Program-made: the position numbers and the translations under genes
Shown here: piece by piece, positions 25,471-33,415 of the stretch
Position numbering within the stretch: the stretch's first letter is position 1
Layout: each line of letters starts with the position of its first letter
NCBI GenBank assembly: GCA_022821235.1
Contig: JAJEEA010000348.1
Location: 1-39,117, forward strand
Length of the DNA: 39,117 bases
DNA from: Vicinamibacteria bacterium
GTDB taxonomy: Bacteria; Acidobacteriota; Vicinamibacteria; Vicinamibacterales; UBA8438
Direction: 5' to 3'
The notes under the pieces: model-generated
Database searches by the model: none
The model's input: the letters and a program-made list of their open reading frames with translations, nothing else
Told to the model about the DNA's origin: nothing

Positions 25471-27894
25471 TTATCGGAACAGCCGCGTGACCTTGACGAC
25501 GAACCCCCGGTTGCGGAGCTCGGCGTAGCGGTCGGGCCGCAGCGGGTCGATGTCCTGCTCCTCGGTGTACACCACGAACAGCTCGCTGCCCGGCGAGTAC
25601 TCCCACCGCAGACGGAGATTGGTGCCGAGGGTGTCGTTGGTGGAGTTGTACTGGAACAGGCCGCTCACGAACATGCGGGGCGAGAAGGTGTAGTTGAGCC
25701 GCCCGAGCATCAGATCGGTGCGGAACGACCCGCCCGGCAGGTCGATCCAGTTGAACGAGACGCCGGGCTCGACGGACAGGCGCGGCGACAGGTCGACGCG
25801 CCCGCGGCTGAGGTCGACCGAGGTGAGCTTGCCGTCGAAGTAGCCGCCGGTCGCCACCTCCACGCGGCCGTTCAGCAGCCGTTGCGGGCCGAGCGCATAG
25901 GTCAGCCGCACGTCGGTGAAGTCGTAGCCGCCGGCGGGAATCGCCACGCTCCCCCCGCTCGGCCGGAACGGCCTCTGCAGCAGCTCGTGGCTGTCGCTCA
26001 CGCGCACCCCGAACTGGTCGCTGTTCTCGAGCTCGGTCTGCATCGCCACCTGCTGCTGGCGGGTCTCGAGCAGGCCGGCGTCGGCGGTCAGGAAGTAGTC
26101 GAGGCTGGCCTCGAGGACGAACTGGCGCACCGACTCGATCGACCGCGGCCGTGGGCTGAAGCGGCCCGAGACCGACGTGCGCCGGAAGTTGTCGCGGCGC
26201 AGGAACCCGACCTCGGGGCGGAAGTCGTCCTCGACCACGAGGTGGTCGAGCTCGAAGCCGTAGCGGTCGGCGCCGTAGTCGAACCGCGCCTGGTAGCTCG
26301 CGTCGCGGCCCGTCACCCCGGTGGTGCGGGTGCGGGCGTAGTAGCCGAGGAAGTTGACGCTGTCGAAGAACGAGAAGGTGGCGTCGGCCCCGAAGGCCTG
26401 GTTCGTGCCGGCCCCGTCGCGCGACACCGACCGGTTCGTCATGAGGGCCCCGACGCTGCTGCGCCGCAGCAGATCGCGCCTCAACCGCAGCACCGTGAAG
26501 TTGGTGGAGGCGGCGTCGACGGTCGTCCGGTCGCCGGCCCGGGTCGCCAGCTCGCCGGTCTGGATGTTCAGGGCCCCCACGTCGAACGCGCCGACCTTGC
26601 CGGTCAGGCGTCCGCCGCCGAGGATCGGCACGACGTCGCCGCCCTCCAGTCCGATGCGGCGGCTGTAGAACAGGGTCGGCGCGACGCCCCCGCCGAGCAC
26701 GCTGCGCTGCCGCAGGATGCGGGCGGTCCGGAAGCTGCCCCGCGCGAAGTCGAAGATGCCGCGCCCCTCCAGGAAGAACTCGCGCTTCTCGGGGAAGAAC
26801 AGGTTGAAGCGGGTCAGGTTCACCTGCTGCTCGTCCACCTCGACCTGCGCGAAGTCGGTGTTGACGGTGAAGTCGGCGGTCAGGTTCTGGGTGACGCCGT
26901 ACTTCAGGTCGACGCCGATCTCGCCGTGGCGGGCCCCCTGGCCGGCCGGCGCGTTCACGTCGGTGGTGGCGCCGCCGATGGCGTACGGCTTGATCTCGAG
27001 GTGGGTGCCGGCGGGCGGGGCCTCCAGCCCCACCAGGGTGCCCGCCGCCGACACGCGGAAGACCCCGCCCCGGCCCCCGAACCCCGCGGCCGAGATGGGG
27101 ATCAGGGTCAGGTACGACCACTCGTTCTTGCGGATGACGGTGCGGCGTATCTGGATGCCCCACACCTGGTCGCGCTCGGGCCGGTAGCGCAGCGACTTGA
27201 ACGGCACCACCATCTCGATGGTCCAGCCGCCGTCGAAGCGCCCCGTCTGCACGTCCCACACCGGGTTCCAGTCGCGGTTCGGGTTGCCCTCGTTGGTGAT
27301 CGCCTGGTCGACGAACCCGCCGGCGGGGTTGGCGTAGAAGAGCAGAGCGTTGCGCCGGTCGTAGAACGTGTCGATGAGGAAGCCGAACAGGTCGTTGTTC
27401 AGCATGTTGAACGCGTCGCGGCGCATCTCGGTCGCCGTCCACTCGCTCGGCGGCGCGCTGTCCCAGCAGCGGCCCGCGACGTAGAAGTTCTCGTCGTCGA
27501 ACATCACCCACGCCTCGGTGCGCTCGGTGGCGGGGGCCCCCTCGTCGGGCAACTGCTGGATGAAGTCGGACACCGGGGGCACCGTCTCGTAGACCGGCTC
27601 GTCGAGCCGCCCGTCGACGCGAAGCGGCGCCAGCAGCGGGATGGCGCGCATGGTGGCCTGTCCGCCGTCGCGGGTGATCATCGACGGGGGCGACGGCGGG
27701 GGAGGACCGTCGATGGCGACGCCGGGCTCGACCGCGACGATTTCGGCGGGCGTGCCGGGCACGGGTTGGGCCGCGGCGGGGGCGGCGAGGCCGAGGGCGG
27801 CGGCCAGGAGAAGCGGCGGGACCCGCCACGGCCGGCACGGCCGCCCCGCCCCGGAAGCGGCCCGGCGATCTCTCGGGACGAGGGCCGCGATCAT
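25471..27894 (-). CDS. DUF5916-family outer-membrane protein with CBM9-like domain
   Basis: About 807 aa. A long basic n-region leads to the signal core VPPLLLAAALGLAAPAAAQ. Residues about 70-270 form a CBM9-like beta-sandwich (PLRVDGRLDEPVY, AWVMFDDENFYVAGR, GGWTIEMVVPFKSLRY). Then comes DUF5916: LFFPEKREFFLEGRGIFDF, FYSRRIGL, and many amphipathic beta-strands, ending VVKVTRLFR, a terminal hydrophobic/aromatic residue pattern fitting outer-membrane barrel insertion. These proteins are common in Acidobacteriota and Bacteroidota; the substrate is unknown, with carbohydrate or peptide uptake possible. ATG 27894 has GGTGGG 5 nt upstream; ATG 27924 and farther starts are open but lack a ribosome-binding site. 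Confidence 0.88.
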   Translation of the reverse strand: MIAALVPRDRRAASGAGRPCRPWRVPPLLLAAALGLAAPAAAQPVPGTPAEIVAVEPGVAIDGPPPPSPPSMITRDGGQATMRAIPLLAPLRVDGRLDEPVYETVPPVSDFIQQLPDEGAPATERTEAWVMFDDENFYVAGRCWDSAPPSEWTATEMRRDAFNMLNNDLFGFLIDTFYDRRNALLFYANPAGGFVDQAITNEGNPNRDWNPVWDVQTGRFDGGWTIEMVVPFKSLRYRPERDQVWGIQIRRTVIRKNEWSYLTLIPISAAGFGGRGGVFRVSAAGTLVGLEAPPAGTHLEIKPYAIGGATTDVNAPAGQGARHGEIGVDLKYGVTQNLTADFTVNTDFAQVEVDEQQVNLTRFNLFFPEKREFFLEGRGIFDFARGSFRTARILRQRSVLGGGVAPTLFYSRRIGLEGGDVVPILGGGRLTGKVGAFDVGALNIQTGELATRAGDRTTVDAASTNFTVLRLRRDLLRRSSVGALMTNRSVSRDGAGTNQAFGADATFSFFDSVNFLGYYARTRTTGVTGRDASYQARFDYGADRYGFELDHLVVEDDFRPEVGFLRRDNFRRTSVSGRFSPRPRSIESVRQFVLEASLDYFLTADAGLLETRQQQVAMQTELENSDQFGVRVSDSHELLQRPFRPSGGSVAIPAGGYDFTDVRLTYALGPQRLLNGRVEVATGGYFDGKLTSVDLSRGRVDLSPRLSVEPGVSFNWIDLPGGSFRTDLMLGRLNYTFSPRMFVSGLFQYNSTNDTLGTNLRLRWEYSPGSELFVVYTEEQDIDPLRPDRYAELRNRGFVVKVTRLFR

Positions 27895-28219
27895 GCGATC
27901 CCACCGCCCGGTACGTGTACTCATGGTCGTTTTCGGGGGGACGATCACTGCTGCTGCCGCAGTCCGGATGGAGGGTCGTGGTCCGTCGCCGCCACGCTCC
28001 GATGATACTTCAGCCCTCTGCGGGCTTGACGGTCCGGAGCCCGCGTCGCCCTCCGTTTCCGCGCCGCAAACGGGGCCATGCGCGGGCCTTGGGCGGCAGT
28101 TGCTGCACGTCCTTCGCGGCGAGCAGGGGGGCGACGACAGGGTTGCCGGGCCGCCTACGAAGCGGCCACGCCACGATCGACGGGCTGGGCGTCTGCCGTG
28201 AGGCACGGCGGCCTTCCGG
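27895..28219. other. Intergenic region upstream of the DUF5916 gene
   Basis: About 325 bp between the hydroxyacid dehydrogenase stop and the DUF5916 start, both on the minus strand. The DUF5916 reading frame stays open through most of it, but the translation has no family similarity and is biased towards Arg and Pro. It probably holds the DUF5916 promoter; no clear elements were recognised. Confidence 0.4.
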
Positions 28220-29158
28220 TTACGCGACCCGGTGCAGCAGCTCTTCTCCAGCCGCGAGCCGCCGGCAGTTCTCCACCGCGACGGCGAGGCTCCGCTCCAG
28301 CGTCTCGCGGGTCATCCACGCGACGTGCGGGCTGCAGACGACGTTGTCGAGGTCGAAGAGCGGATTGCCGGCGGCGGGCGGCTCGGCCTCGAAGACGTCC
28401 AGCCCCGCCGCGCCGAGGCGGCCCGACCGCAGCGCCTCGATGAGCGCGGCCTCGTCGACCAGCCCCCCGCGGGCGGTGTTGACGAGGATGGCGCCCGGCT
28501 TCATGCGGGCGATGGCGCCGGCGTCGATGAGCCGCTCCGTGTCCGGCGCGAGGGGCACGTGCAGCGACACGACGTCGCTCGCGGCCAGCAGGGCCTCGAG
28601 CGTGACGCGCTCGCCCACCGCGTCGGGCTTCGGGCTGCGACTGGCGTACAGCACCCGGGCCCCCATGGCCCGCAGCATCGGGGCGAGGCAGCCGGGGACC
28701 GCGCCGTATCCCACCAGCCCGAAGGTGCGTCCGCACACTTCGCCCGCGTGGTCCTGGAACGCCGGCGGCAGGTCCCAGCCGGTGCGCGCGGCGGCGTCGA
28801 GCCGGTTGGCCCGTCGCAGGGCGCTCAGCACCAGCAGCAGGGTCATCTCCGCCACCGCCTGGGTGTTCGTGCCCGGCATGTTGCAGACCGCGACGCCGGC
28901 CCGCCGCGCCGCCTCGAGGTCGATGGTGTTCACGCCGACGCCGATCTTCTGGATGAGCCGGAGCCGCGGGGCCGCCGCGATGATCTCCGCCGTCAACGGC
29001 TCCAGCAGGTGCCATATCGCCTCGGTCCCGGAGAGCAGCCCCTGAAACCGGTCCCGGTCCGGCGGCTCGCAGATCGAGACCGACAGCCCCTGGTCGCCGA
29101 CGGCCGCGAGCCGGCGAATCATGTCCGGCCCCGCCGGATAGTGCCAAATCACGTTCAT
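28220..29158 (-). CDS. D-isomer-specific 2-hydroxyacid dehydrogenase
   Basis: 312 aa, NAD(P)-dependent oxidoreductase of the D-2-hydroxyacid/phosphoglycerate dehydrogenase family. The Rossmann motif is GLVGYGAVPG (147-156). The catalytic triad is visible as R230 in LVNTARGGLVDE, E259 in DVFEAEPP and H278 in CSPHVAW. A conserved KIGVGVNTIDLEAARRAGV precedes the cofactor domain. ATG 29158 is chosen because GGAG at 29165-29168 lies 6 nt upstream; a GTG at 29179 is less likely. Substrate (glyoxylate, hydroxypyruvate, phosphoglycerate or another 2-keto acid) cannot be set from sequence. It is divergent from the uracil-DNA glycosylase gene. Confidence 0.92.
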   Translation of the reverse strand: MNVIWHYPAGPDMIRRLAAVGDQGLSVSICEPPDRDRFQGLLSGTEAIWHLLEPLTAEIIAAAPRLRLIQKIGVGVNTIDLEAARRAGVAVCNMPGTNTQAVAEMTLLLVLSALRRANRLDAAARTGWDLPPAFQDHAGEVCGRTFGLVGYGAVPGCLAPMLRAMGARVLYASRSPKPDAVGERVTLEALLAASDVVSLHVPLAPDTERLIDAGAIARMKPGAILVNTARGGLVDEAALIEALRSGRLGAAGLDVFEAEPPAAGNPLFDLDNVVCSPHVAWMTRETLERSLAVAVENCRRLAAGEELLHRVA

Positions 29159-29266
29159 CGTCGACTCCGTATCGTCCACGTTCCCGGCGCCCGGCGGGCG
29201 GACGCGCGTCGCCCCGTTCCAGCCGGGCCGCCGACGCCAGTGGCGTACTATGTCGTGGTCGGGCTG

Positions 29267-29283
29267 ATGTCACAACCATGACG
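29267..29283 (+). repeat. 17-bp direct repeat over the SMUG1 start, copy 1
   Basis: ATGTCACAACCATGACG, including the SMUG1 start codon ATG and its second codon. An identical copy is at 30167-30183, 900 bp away. Being AT-balanced in a GC-rich genome, a chance match of this length in one window is improbable. Confidence 0.85.
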
Positions 29284-30042
29284 CGTCGCACAACGTCGCG
29301 GTCGGGGGTGGTTTCGATAGCCGGGCGGCTCCGCAGGAGCACCCGGAAACTGCGCTTCGCCCCGCCCGTAGCCTGCGTCTACGCGCCCCTCGACTACGCC
29401 TGGGCGCCGCACCGGCTCTACCTGGAGCGCTACGGCGTCGAGCCGCGCGAGGTGCTGTTCGTCGGGATGAACCCGGGCCCGTTCGGCATGGTCCAGACCG
29501 GCGTGCCGTTCGGCGACGTCGCGATGGTGCGGGACTGGCTGGGCATCGAGGCCCCGGTCGCGCGGCCCGCGCGCGAGCACCCGAAGCGCCCGGTGCGCGG
29601 CTTCGACATCGGACGGGGGGAGGTGAGCGGCGCGCGCTTCTGGGGCTGGGCGCAGGCGCGCTTCGCCACGCCGGAGTGGTTCTTCCGGCGCGCCTTCGTG
29701 TGGAACTACTGTCCGCTCGCCTTCGTGGGGGCGACCGGGCGCAACATCACCCCCGACACGCTGCCCCGATCCGAACGCGAGAGGCTGTTCGCTGTGTGCG
29801 ACGAAGCGCTGGCCGCGGTGGTCGCGCACCTCCGTTGCACTCTCATCGTCGGCATCGGCCGGTTCGCGGCCCGGCGCGCCGCTCCCGTCGCCGCCGACGC
29901 GCAGGCTCGGTGCGGGGCCGCACCGCACCCCAGCCCCGCGAGCCCCGCCGCGAACCGCGGCTGGCCGGGCATCTTCGAGGCCGCCCTGCATGACCTCGGG
30001 TTCCGCGTCGGGCCGCCATCCCGCTTGCCGCGCCCGGGTTGA
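29278..30042 (+). CDS. SMUG1-type uracil-DNA glycosylase
   Basis: 254 aa. The diagnostic SMUG1 motif I, GMNPGPFGMVQTGVPFGDV, is at residues 63-81, and motif II, HPSPASPAANRGW, at 217-229 (compare HPSPRNPQANKGW in animal SMUG1). Also typical are VWNYCPLAFV and the strand CTLIVGIGRFA. The enzyme removes uracil and oxidised pyrimidines from DNA as the first step of base excision repair. The Asn in motif I and the His in motif II, the catalytic residues, are present. The start ATG 29278 lies within a 17-bp sequence that recurs exactly 900 bp downstream, and the gene's last ~115 bp recur at 31259-31400, so a second, broken copy follows. Confidence 0.9.
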   Translation: MTRRTTSRSGVVSIAGRLRRSTRKLRFAPPVACVYAPLDYAWAPHRLYLERYGVEPREVLFVGMNPGPFGMVQTGVPFGDVAMVRDWLGIEAPVARPAREHPKRPVRGFDIGRGEVSGARFWGWAQARFATPEWFFRRAFVWNYCPLAFVGATGRNITPDTLPRSERERLFAVCDEALAAVVAHLRCTLIVGIGRFAARRAAPVAADAQARCGAAPHPSPASPAANRGWPGIFEAALHDLGFRVGPPSRLPRPG

Positions 30043-30166
30043 GCCGTCGCGCCAATCCCGGCTCCTCGGGCTCGTTGCCCCGCTCGCCGTCAAGACTCGA
30101 AGATGTCGTCCCGGTGAAGTTCGAGCCCGGTGAGCAGTGGCCAGCGCGGCGTTTCCTCCCGGCCGA

Positions 30167-30183
30167 ATGTCACAACCATGACG
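30167..30183 (+). repeat. 17-bp direct repeat, copy 2 (start of a broken SMUG1 copy)
   Basis: Identical to 29267-29283. For about 35 bp after the ATG the two sites remain loosely similar (MTSRNRSGSG here, MTRRTTSRSGV in SMUG1), then homology is lost. Read with the SMUG1 3' remnant at 31259-31400, this suggests the first bases of a second SMUG1 gene, whose middle has been replaced by the genes at 30239-31175. Confidence 0.6.
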
Positions 30184-30238
30184 TCTCGAAACCGGTCCGG
30201 GTCCGGGCTGGCGGTGATCTTCGACGCCGACCCGGTCC

Positions 30239-30487
30239 ATGCGAAAATGCGTCATGCGGCACCGTCACCTCGACCATGAGTGCTACTCGCTCGCGGCAAT
30301 CGATGACGTGATCGCGCGTGGCCGATGGACCGACTGGGCCGACCTGCGCCGGGCCATTCACGCGGACCCGTCTCTGGTCGACCGGGTGGAGCGCGTCTGC
30401 CGCGCCGGTGCCCGGTCCACGGCCGCCCAGCGTCACCACTTCTGGTTGCACTATGTCCGCGCCCACCGTCGCCGGGACGTTGCCTGA
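30239..30487 (+). CDS. Small protein paired with the AbiEii-like nucleotidyltransferase
   Basis: 82 aa from ATG 30239 (or 77 from ATG 30254, MRHRHLDHECYSL). It is helical, with an acidic and basic mix (LAAIDDVIARGRWTDWADLR, then DRVERVCRAG), and no membrane segment. No named family is recognised. Its end overlaps the start of the next gene by 35 bp, so the two are co-transcribed and translationally linked. By position it could be an antitoxin or activator for the nucleotidyltransferase. No ribosome-binding site is visible before either start; translation may be leaderless. Codon use fits its neighbours. Confidence 0.6.
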   Translation: MRKCVMRHRHLDHECYSLAAIDDVIARGRWTDWADLRRAIHADPSLVDRVERVCRAGARSTAAQRHHFWLHYVRAHRRRDVA

Positions 30488-31175
30488 CTGGGAGCATGTG
30501 CTTTCAGCGGCTGCGCGCCTGCAGGCGCTGCTTCCGGGCGCCGTGCTCGTGGGAGGCACGGCGGCGGGACTCCATGCCGGCCACCGGGCCTCCCGCGACG
30601 CCGATCACGTCCTGACCGACCTCCGGTCGCATTTCGACGCGGTCCTGGGCCAACTGGAATCCGCGGCGGGATGGAAGACGGCGCGCGTGAACCGGCCCGT
30701 CCTCATCCTCGGGAGCCTCGACGGCATCGAGACCGGGGTTCGTCAGCTCATCCGCACCGAACCGTTGGAGACGACCACGCTGCCTGTTGGAGATCAGCAG
30801 ATCACGATTCCCACCGAGGCGGAGATCCTCCGGATCAAGGGCTTCCTGCTGCTTCGGCGGAATGCCACACGTGACTACGTGGACTTCGCTGCCGTCGCCG
30901 ATCGCATCGGCCATGCTGCGACCGCCGAGGCCTTCGCGCGCTTCGACACGCTCTATCCGCAGGACAGCGGCGAATCCGTTCTGCAGCAGATGCTCGCCCA
31001 GCTCGCGAATCCGAGGCCCTACGATCTGGACGGTACGACGTTGTCGGAATACAAGAACCTCGAAGCCCGCTGGCATGACTGGGAGGCCGTCCGTGCCGTC
31101 TGCGCCCTTGCCTCCACCGTGATCTTCGACCACGTGTGTGAGCTGGGCGAGCCCGGTCCGCCGCGATCGGAATGA
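30453..31175 (+). CDS. AbiEii-like nucleotidyltransferase
   Basis: 240 aa from ATG 30453 (MSAPTVAGTLPDWEHVLSAA). It has the nucleotidyltransferase signature VLVGGTAAGLHAGHRASRDADHVL: GG-T followed by the paired aspartates of the D-x-D metal site. The later segment ITIPTEAEILRIKGFLLLRR and TRDYVDFAAVADRIG match the C-terminal part of AbiEii/AbiGii-type toxins. Type IV AbiEii toxins use nucleotides to block tRNA or translation, and their partner AbiEi is a DNA-binding regulator; here the small upstream gene takes that place but is not recognisably AbiEi. It lies between the two ends of a broken SMUG1 copy. Confidence 0.75.
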   Translation: MSAPTVAGTLPDWEHVLSAAARLQALLPGAVLVGGTAAGLHAGHRASRDADHVLTDLRSHFDAVLGQLESAAGWKTARVNRPVLILGSLDGIETGVRQLIRTEPLETTTLPVGDQQITIPTEAEILRIKGFLLLRRNATRDYVDFAAVADRIGHAATAEAFARFDTLYPQDSGESVLQQMLAQLANPRPYDLDGTTLSEYKNLEARWHDWEAVRAVCALASTVIFDHVCELGEPGPPRSE

Positions 31176-31563
31176 GCCCGTTTGGTTCCGGGTTGTGAGT
31201 TCGCCGCGCCGCGCGACGTCGCGGACTTACGCCTTGTGCGACCGCTTCTCGGCGATGATTGCGATCGTCGGCGACGCCGCCCCACCCCAGCCCCCGCGAG
31301 CCCGGCGGCGAACCGCGGCGGGCCCGGCATCTCGACCACGCCCTGCATGACCTCGGGTTCCGCGTCGAGCCGCCATCCCCGCTTGCCGCGCCCGGGTTGA
31401 TCGCCAAGGCGACGCTCCACGATCCGGCGCCATGACCCTCCTTCGCCTTGTTCTCGGTTGAAGCTGGCCGAATCTTGAACCGCCAGCGTGAGACCGTCGA
31501 TAATCGGGCCGCGGTCCCGGCCGCCTCGATGGCGAACTGGCCGATCGACGGGAGCAGTCGTTC
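31176..31563. other. Gap with the SMUG1 remnant, no intact gene
   Basis: Apart from the SMUG1 3' remnant (31259-31400) the interval before the OLD-like ATPase shows no gene with family motifs. The promoter of the ATPase should lie here; its ATG at 31564 has GGGAG about 10 nt upstream. Confidence 0.5.
31259..31400 (+). pseudogene. 3' remnant of a second SMUG1 gene
   Basis: The last ~115 bp are by eye more than 80% identical to the end of the intact SMUG1 gene (29930-30042), including the codons for PASPAANRG and the run from CCTGCATGACCTCGGG to the shared stop. A few single-base indels break the frame: the SPAANRG segment and the final LPRPG are read, but the stretch between is shifted. There is no intact N-terminal part before it. 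It marks the far end of a second SMUG1 copy disrupted by the nucleotidyltransferase gene pair. Confidence 0.8.
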
Positions 31564-33114
31564 ATGATCGAGAGGCGCTTCAGGGATCTGTGGGAGCGGT
31601 TGCAGGGCCAGAAGCCGCACCTGCCCCATTTTCTGGCCGAGATCCACCTGGCGGGCATTCGCGGCATCGACGACGTCCGGGTGGTGTTCGACTATCCCGT
31701 GAGCGTCATCGCCGGCGGCAACGCCAGCGGCAAGTCGACGGTGCTCTTCGCCGCCGCGTGCGCCTACAAGGTGCCCGGGGCCGGCGTGAAGGACTTCGTG
31801 CCGTCGACGCTCTTTCCCGACTATCGTCCCCGGCTCCCGGGACGCGAGGACGAGAGGCGCGAGGTCGTCATCGAGTTCGACTACGCGACGCCGGACGGCC
31901 GGCGTTCCATGCGCTGGCGCCGCTCGAAGGGCTGGAACCGCAGCTTCCTCGGGCGCAAGAAGGCCAGGCAACCGGAGCGGCCGGTCTACCTCAGGGCGCT
32001 CGCCAACCTGAGCAATCCGTCCGAGGTGCGCGGCGTGCTCAGCATGTCGCGCCTCACCTCGACGCCCCGGGAAACCCCCCTGACGGCCTCCCAGATCGAG
32101 TTCGCCCAGCAGATGCTCCCGTTCCGCTATGCCGAGGTGGTCCGCCTGTCCAGCGGCAGCAAGAGCCTGCTCTTCGCCGCCCAGAAGGCCGGCGCGGCGT
32201 ACTCCGAGCTGCACATGGCCGCCGGCGAACGGGCGATCCTGCGCCTCTCGCGGGAGATCGCCCAGCTCGAAGGCGCGCTCGTGCTGATCGACGAAGTGGA
32301 GGCCGGGCTGCACCCCTGGGTCCAGCAACTCCTCATGCTGCAGCTCCAGCAGCTCGCCCTGCGCAACGACCTGCAGGTCATCGTCACGACCCACAGCCCC
32401 GTGGTCCTCGACGCGGTGCCCGCGCACGGACGCATCTTCCTCGAACGCGACGATGCCGGTCGCGTCACGGTGCTCCCGCCCTACCGCGACATCGTGCAGA
32501 ACGCGCTGTACGGCCGCTCCGGCGACGCCCTGAACCTGCTGTGCGAGGACGCGCCGGCGGAGGGCATCCTGCGGGGCGTGTTCGACGTGCTGCTGCCCCG
32601 GGAGCGGATCAGGAGAGAGTCCGTCCGCATCGGACGCGACACGGGCGCCGACGAGTTTCCGATGCACGCGGCCGCGTTCAGGAAGTTCGGCCAGATCCGG
32701 AGCTTCGCCTTCGTGCTCGACGGCGACAAGCGCGGTAGCGATCTCGAAGCAAAGATACGCCGGAAGGCGGGAAGCGACGTTCCGGTGTTGTTCCTCCCGG
32801 GCGACCAAGCGCCGGAAATCTGGATCTGGAACGCCCTGCGGCGCAACCCGGATCAACATGCGCCCGATCTCGGTATCGACTCGGCCGACTTGGGCGAGCG
32901 GATGAACCGGTTGAACGCAGTCTACGACACCGCATCCGACCGGCCCGGCGAGATCGCCAAGACGAAGCTCCACGAGCTGGCCGAACCCCACGATCGGACC
33001 CCGCCAGACATCGGCCGCGCGGTCGCCAGATGGGAGGCTGGCCGCCAGGAGAGCGATATTCAGCCCCTGGTGGACGGACTGAAGGGAGCCCTGCTGCAAT
33101 GGCGCGGGGAGTGA
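31564..33114 (+). CDS. OLD-like ATPase with C-terminal TOPRIM-like domain
   Basis: 516 aa. Walker A AGGNASGKST (50-59), signature-like region around MAAGERAILRL (218-228), Walker B ALVLIDEVEAGLHP (238-251) and the switch TTHSPVVLDAV form an SMC/OLD-type ATPase. The C-terminal third shows LLCEDAPAEGIL (E328) and FVLDGDKRG (D386, D388), the acidic pattern of a TOPRIM nuclease as in OLD and GajA-like proteins. OLD proteins are often defence nucleases. No helicase (GajB) follows, so it looks like a single-gene OLD-type system. It is followed by a gap with possible structured RNA and then by a convergent ATPase-TOPRIM pair on the other strand. Confidence 0.85.
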   Translation: MIERRFRDLWERLQGQKPHLPHFLAEIHLAGIRGIDDVRVVFDYPVSVIAGGNASGKSTVLFAAACAYKVPGAGVKDFVPSTLFPDYRPRLPGREDERREVVIEFDYATPDGRRSMRWRRSKGWNRSFLGRKKARQPERPVYLRALANLSNPSEVRGVLSMSRLTSTPRETPLTASQIEFAQQMLPFRYAEVVRLSSGSKSLLFAAQKAGAAYSELHMAAGERAILRLSREIAQLEGALVLIDEVEAGLHPWVQQLLMLQLQQLALRNDLQVIVTTHSPVVLDAVPAHGRIFLERDDAGRVTVLPPYRDIVQNALYGRSGDALNLLCEDAPAEGILRGVFDVLLPRERIRRESVRIGRDTGADEFPMHAAAFRKFGQIRSFAFVLDGDKRGSDLEAKIRRKAGSDVPVLFLPGDQAPEIWIWNALRRNPDQHAPDLGIDSADLGERMNRLNAVYDTASDRPGEIAKTKLHELAEPHDRTPPDIGRAVARWEAGRQESDIQPLVDGLKGALLQWRGE

Positions 33115-33415
33115 CGCGGGGTGCTGCCGTCACGGATGGGGTTCGACGCTTCGAGAACCACGCGTCACGCATTGGACGAGGTACGACGAGCCCAGGGAGC
33201 CGCTCGGTTCGCCACAACGCAGGGTAGGGGGTAGAAGGGGAGACGTGGCCGGTGCGACCGGACTGAGTTGAAGTCCGGAGGATAGCTTGGCTGGGACTCC
33301 GGCGGGAGAATCCGGTCGCCGAGCCCATTCGGCTATGAGCACAGCGGGGTGACGATCCGGAGCAGGCCTCGCTGGGATAGTGTCGCTGTTGTTCCAAGAC
33401 TGGTGGCCTCGCCAT
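33115..33415 (+). other. Intergenic region with hairpin-forming sequence (possible structured RNA)
   Basis: About 300 bp between the stops of two convergent ATPase loci. At 33258-33278 CCGGACT and AGTCCGG pair around a 7-nt loop, and GACCGGA near 33256 can pair alternatively with TCCGGTC near 33312; CGAGC/GCTCG at about 33187-33205 adds another small stem. It is AT-richer than the flanks and has no coding frame with family motifs. It could be a small RNA or a terminator for one or both loci. No retron, intron or toxin-antitoxin RNA could be recognised. Confidence 0.35.

Noticed and set aside
31564-33114. Gabija (GajA)
   Set aside because: ATPase-TOPRIM layout fits, but no GajB helicase follows; only a gap and a convergent operon.
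33180-33345. Group II intron or retron RNA
   Set aside because: A GTGCG-like start and stems are visible, but there is no domain V, no reverse transcriptase gene and too little sequence.
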